Assembly (NCBI GenBank): GCA_964023205.1
Contig: OZ026837.1
Span: forward strand, 11,881,479 to 11,945,478
Reading direction: 5' to 3'
Source: Lutraria lutraria
Lineage: Eukaryota > Mollusca > Bivalvia > Venerida > Mactridae
Length of the DNA: 64,000 nt
In this document: positions 59,255-64,000 of the stretch, piece by piece
How the letters are laid out: every line of letters begins with the position of its first letter
Numbering within the stretch: the stretch's first letter is position 1
The notes under the pieces: generated by a model
Told to the model about the DNA's origin: nothing
Databases searched by the model: none
The model's input: the letters and a program-made list of their open reading frames with translations, nothing else
Translations under genes and position numbers: made by a program

Positions 59255-59848
59255 TCCATTTAAAAAGGTTCAGTAAAAATTAAAACCTCTATTGATCATC
59301 TCTATTAAGCAGTCATCGGTATTTAAATGTCAATATTTTCTTTCCTACTTGTTGATCTGGAACTAAATGAGTAAGTTTAAGACACAGATGCTTGGTATAC
59401 GGAACATCGTGACACGCTTACTATACCCATGTACTACGGGTCAGATATAAAAACAAACAGATTTGAATGATTAGCATTGGTATGCATGTGTAGGATGTAT
59501 TCGACGTAGTTGAGTTGAACTGAGCGGCCACTAAGGGTGGGGCGTGAGGGGGAGGGTCGCTATCCATAAACCCAAGCATCTGTGGAAGATACTGCCGCGA
59601 AATCTTTTTTCAATTGCTTCACTTGATTTGCTTTGCTGTTTGAAACAAATATATATGATATCAACAAAGATTGTAATTACGGAAATGTTATTCGTGAATA
59701 TAAACCATCGATGTATTAAAATAAAACTGGAACAAAAAGTCCTATATTTCAATTTTTAAGTAAACATGAGAATAAATGCAAATTAAATGCTTAAAGACGT
59801 TTTCGGTAGTTCGCTACATTTTTCACATAGACATATAGGAAAAAAATA
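59255..59848. other. No gene seen
   Basis: It includes a short GC-richer patch at about 59522-59600 (GGTGGGGCGTGAGGGGGAGG) of unknown nature. ORFs at 59531-59759 on both strands lack motifs. Confidence 0.35.
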
Positions 59849-60474
59849 AAACTGATCAATGAATTTTTAAAACTTTGCATGATCGTAGCATATGATAACA
59901 GAAACATTATAAGCCAAAAACAAAATTGGGGCTCACTAATCTCGTTTTTTAGTTATCTGCCCTTGAATTTGGATTTTTTGCTTATTTTAGGTCATTTCAA
60001 GGGCAGATAATTTACCATAATGGAAAGCAAGGCCTTATCTATTTTCATTTTTATGTAGCCGACTTCTTTTCATGTCATCGCGAAATATTTAATGAATTAT
60101 TAAGAAGTGTTTTTTCTTTTTTTTCTTTCTTTACCTAAAGGAATGCCAATTTTCTTTAAAATGGCCTAATTTTAAAGATTTTTCAGTCTCTTAATTTTCA
60201 ACTGAGAAAAGACAATATAAATGTTTATTGGAATTGCATGAAATTTTGTTTTTAGACCAAGAATAAAATGAAAAACATTATCCAAAAGTAAAACATGGCA
60301 GTTGAGATTTATGTATGAGTAATCTGCCTTTGAAATGACATAAAATAAACAAAAATCAAATTCAAGGGCAGATAACTCAAAAACGAAATCAGTGACCCCC
60401 AATTTGTTTCGCTTAAAATGTTTTTGTTATCATATGCTTCGATTATGCAAAGTTTAAACAATCATTGATCAGTT
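59849..60474. mobile_element. Long foldback element, ~170-bp imperfect inverted arms
   Basis: The left arm begins AACTGATCAATGA and runs through GCATATGATAACA and GTTATCTGCCCTTGAATTTG. The right arm ends TCATTGATCAGTT with the same landmarks reversed (TGTTATCATATGC, CAAATTCAAGGGCAGATAAC). The arms are about 85-90% alike by eye. Each arm also contains CTGCCCTTGAA facing TTCAAGGGCAG or a one-mismatch version, so nested hairpins are possible. There is no ORF. Confidence 0.8.
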
Positions 60475-62085
60475 AGTAATTGTACAACCGTGCCATGAAT
60501 TAGTTAATTTTTTACTTGTTACCATTTATTTTTGCATGACGTACGTTTAAACAATGTGTGTAATACATTCACAAAGAATAACAAGGGGCCATGATGGTCC
60601 TATACCGCTCACGGAGAAACAATGCACTAAAGGTCAAAGCATTTAAAGGCCTATTAGCTTTTTGGATTTTGTAATACAGAAAGATTGATTAAATGATAGT
60701 AAAATGTAAGAATTTATTTCATTTGCTCTAAAACAATATCTACCTAATGCCTTTCTTTAGCCACATCTCGAAAAATGTTGTAATCAGATGGTTCTTATTG
60801 TTCGAAATACCATTGAAAAAATACTGTTCTATATTTCTATACGTACTTACAGATTAAAAAGAAAATTTCGGAATGTTTCTGTTGCAAGTAAAAGTCATTT
60901 TCACGAATAAGACACTTTCTAGGTAAAGTAAGACTCTGGTGGCCACGCCTTGTTCAGCAGACCAGAACCGTGTTAGCTCTTATGATAGAGAACGACCCAA
61001 GAGTTTTCCTATATAGTTTTATCAAAATCCACATAGTTGTCAAGGAGCAGATATAGTTAAAATGTTTTCCTATTTTCAGCTCTGTTGGCCATCTTGTTCA
61101 GCAGACCGAAATCATTTTAGCTACTTTGTAGACGTACATGCAAGGATCATTCCTGTAAGGTTTGAACAAAATCTACCCAGGGTTTCTTGAGAAGATGTCG
61201 CTGAAATGTTTTCTATTTGTGACTAAACATCATGCAAGGATAATCTCTGTGAAGTTTATTAAGAATCGTCCAAGCGGATCAGGAGGAGTATCACAGTGTT
61301 GACGAAGCAAGACTAACACATAGTTGACAAACGGACGCCGAACATCAGGCGACCTCAATAGTTCACCTTGTCACTTTGTGACAGGTGAGCCATAAACGGA
61401 CTTCAACAATCGCCTGGTCACCCTACTAAATAACTATCTAAACAACTACTAAGTTCATTGTTAAATTTAACTCTCAACTTAACATTCGAGTAAAGTGATT
61501 TGATAATGTTCAGCATTTTCCCGAGACAACCATGTATCATAATAATGTCACGATAATTTTCAGGTAAGTTATGATCACTTTTTTTTAAATTAAAATATAT
61601 CCTTCGCTCCAGGCGGATGAAAAAATACTCATTTAAAACAATTCGTTAAAAAATGCAGGTGTGTAACCTTCAATAATCTCGTGACCGTATTCAATCAATT
61701 TGGATCTATTATTGCTATTATTTTACATGCATTCTTATATTCTTGATCATAAAAAGGTACAATAAGTTTATCAAACACGATTTGTATTTTATATTGCATT
61801 ATCCTATCAAGATAATCAAATATGTCATATCATAAAAATCTTGATTCATGACCATTACTCGCTTTAAATTAGTTTCGGATTGTGTTATTGTATGTGGTTC
61901 CATTGTTCGTACGCATTTTAGAATTTGTTTTTAGATACTTTTTGAAGGTTTTAAGGAGAAATTGTTTTCAAAAAAGCAAGTTCAAGCCGAAGAGTGTTTT
62001 AATTGATTTACTTTATTGTTAAAAATGTTCTTCTTAATTACCTTTTATCCGACCTTTGGATATGTTGCCCTTAGTAAATGGAAAG
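60475..62085. repeat. Duplicated block, copy 2 of the Pearl-bearing part plus a broken third exon copy
   Basis: 60475-61930 matches 51199-53560 without the hAT-like insertion; the Pearl-like element here spans about 60588-61393. From about 61930 it continues into the exon-bearing part and breaks off near 62085, leaving PFTKGNISKGRIKGN and a stop at 62036-62034. Confidence 0.75.
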
Positions 62086-62300
62086 GTGTGCGATATCCGA
62101 TCAACGATTATTAATTGATTTCGTAAGCGAGGTAGAGGAATGTAACACTTTCATTGTAAGAGTTAATACAGGTAGCTTTTTGTAACCAGTTCCGTTTTTT
62201 CTAGCAATGTCAATCTTATCTACATGATGTCTTGAATACACGACAGATTAGCCACACAGTACGTTATTTTTAGTATGTTTATTACTATTTCATACGCATC

Positions 62301-62543
62301 CTATATGTAACCTACTTCATGATTCATGAGTTTCATTGCTAATTTACATATAACACCTTCTGTTGTCGCATTCAGCAGTTTTCTGCGGTCATCTGCAACA
62401 TAATGTACGACAGGGCTATATTTTAAATCAAAGTACTGAAAGTACTGTCGGACTTGATTTTTACCATACGAGAAAAGTGTACCCACATCGTTCGTGCCCA
62501 TATACATATTTTTAACATTTACACGTACGGACCGATTTTTCAT
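62301..62543 (-). CDS. Hypothetical 80-residue ORF with nearby poly(A) signal
   Basis: It begins MKNRSVRVNVKNMYMGTNDV and ends KLMNHEVGYI. The composition is balanced, unlike chance ORFs in this AT-rich DNA. AATAAA lies 18 nt past the stop (62283-62278). A TGA stands directly upstream in frame, so it would be a one-exon gene or a fragment of a decayed larger one. I recognise no domain. Confidence 0.3.
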   Translation of the reverse strand: MKNRSVRVNVKNMYMGTNDVGTLFSYGKNQVRQYFQYFDLKYSPVVHYVADDRRKLLNATTEGVICKLAMKLMNHEVGYI

Positions 62544-64000
62544 TCATATGGTAATGCAGGTCATATGCATGTAGGTAAATGACATACGCTAGTGCTTTAC
62601 TAGTCCCTTTGCCGAGTAAAATTTAACATGAAAAAAAGATTTTGGAAAGTTTAATGTTTAGCACATTAATTGAAGACAATTTAATTGCACTAAAAACTCT
62701 TTGTTATAAACAAACTTCAGTAAAAGTAAATACCAACATTATTTCTTCTGGTTTTAACACAACAGAACATCGTCGCATTGAACACAATCAGGGTCATTCA
62801 AATTGAAAAGGTCCTGACACAGTAGAGTAAGACCTATATGACATAGAGTTAACCCGATGTCGCATGAAATTCAGCCGTGATTATGTAATTCTAAATAATC
62901 TTGCGTAAAAGGAATTCTTAAACTGTAATTTCTAAAAGCACGTATCCAGTAATTTACGTTCGTATTTAGCGACTCGAATTATTATTCGTAAGCCGCAGTT
63001 TAAACATTCAACCTTCGATGTTTACCTGACATGAACTCATTCAATAAATCGAACAAAGTAAGACTAGTTTTTTGTGTGAATATCACGGAAATACGATTAG
63101 ATGAGAATTCGCTTAGTAAATTCAAGAAATGTTAAAAAGGCACAAAACACATACATCGATGGCAGATTGTTGCAAATGCATGAATACGTCCGTAGAGATG
63201 TTTCTGAACTATCGAAAGAAAACCGAAAGTAGAACTACTTTTACGGCAAGATATTTCATTGGACAGTGGATACGCGGTTTAAATTCTACGCATTTGAATA
63301 TCTCATGTATCTACTGACAAGCACTTATTTAGATACATGACTCTTTCCATGTAGTTATAATAAAATGATTTCAAACACATTTAGTCCCAACACACTTAAT
63401 TTGGGAAAGATTCCAGTTACTTCTATATAATCACACCATTTAGTTGCGTACTATTTCCTTTATGCGGCATTCTTTTAACCAAGCTGTTATGGAGTCCAGC
63501 GACGAAAGTTTGTTCACTGATTACAATGGACTTGATTTTGATGAAAATCAAGTCCAAAAATGACAGAATGTTCATTCTGAGTTTGAATTATAGTAGACTC
63601 TCTCTATGTCAAACTCATTTACAAATACAAAAATTCGGTAACGTCGAACTATCTATTGTGTTCTAGTTTTTGTTCTAGTGTACATTAAGGTTTGTAGTTT
63701 TAGTTGTTTATCTTAAAGTTGGATCTTACGGGCAACAAGTGAATACATTCCTACCTATTATGACATAACGCTAGTTTAAATAAAGGCTCCCTGAGAATTG
63801 TCATTGTGTGACCAACCGTTACGATGAGCTTAAATAATCAAGACAACAAGATGAAATGTCTGCTGATTGAAGTAATGGTTGGTAGGTAGGGTAAAAAATA
63901 CGCCTCATATATATTACCACGACTGCAGTCAATATACGAATAGTAGGAGTATCGTGGGAATAACTAGAATCGCAGTTGAATAATGTTAATTAGATAAAAA
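62544..64000. other. No gene seen; one hairpin
   Basis: AT-rich DNA. At 63527-63556 TGGACTTGATTTT, GATG and AAAATCAAGTCCA form a perfect 13-bp-arm hairpin. The 62-codon ORF at 63129-63317 has no recognised feature. Confidence 0.4.

Overview
The window is eukaryotic DNA, AT-rich and gene-poor, with spliced genes and many retrotransposons. I infer a bivalve mollusc. The basis is remembered resemblance of several interspersed repeats to families common in bivalve genomes: the GAGGGCCATGATGG...GCTCACC type, and the type starting CTAGAGCTGTCACAGAGGTG and ending in a hairpin with AAACTTCGTTTG. I could not run a database comparison, and the species is not identified.

The host genes I can support are all on the minus strand. 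Two tandem paralogues encode a trypsin-like (PA-clan) serine protease fold behind a long unrecognised N-terminal region. Gene 1 has a large exon at 48999-47965 and a last exon at 43433-42910. Gene 2 has a large exon at 32576-31536 and a last exon at 17391-16910. In both, the large exon carries the His and Asp regions of the fold and the last exon carries GDSGALVF. Both are cut by an intron of the same phase at the same residue. Gene 1 has Gln where the catalytic His should be. Gene 2 keeps His but has Glu where the catalytic Asp should be. Between the genes, at 42.1-40.1 kb, is a promoter-like ATGGCGGC site followed by three or four small exons with good splice signals. These are either the 5' UTR of gene 2 or a separate spliced RNA. 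Further upstream, 53749-53649 and 58554-58451 are two copies of a candidate last coding exon with its own poly(A) signal; a third, broken copy lies near 62036.

Most of the rest is mobile DNA. At 1-1033 (minus) is the intact 5' part of a non-LTR element with a degenerate 2A-like motif, a PHD finger and an AP-like endonuclease; it runs off the window. LINE family A (L1/Tx1-like, two ORFs) has one copy at 9961-15660 (plus), beyond the end of gene 2, and one at 24903-19471 (minus), inside the 14-kb intron of gene 2. LINE family B lies at 18678-19470 and 26850-30440 in the same intron and is interrupted by a gag-protease LTR-element fragment. LINE family C (CR1/L2-like) occupies 58313-54432.

Non-autonomous elements include a hAT-like insertion with an 8-bp target duplication, two TTAA-flanked MITEs, a MITE with perfect 32-bp inverted repeats, a long foldback element, Pearl-like arrays and a 360-bp tandem array. 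The 51-62 kb end is a local duplication later broken by LINE C and the hAT-like element. Its sister copies preserve the empty sites, so the order of events can be read.

I saw no CRISPR array, rRNA gene or convincing functional tRNA gene.
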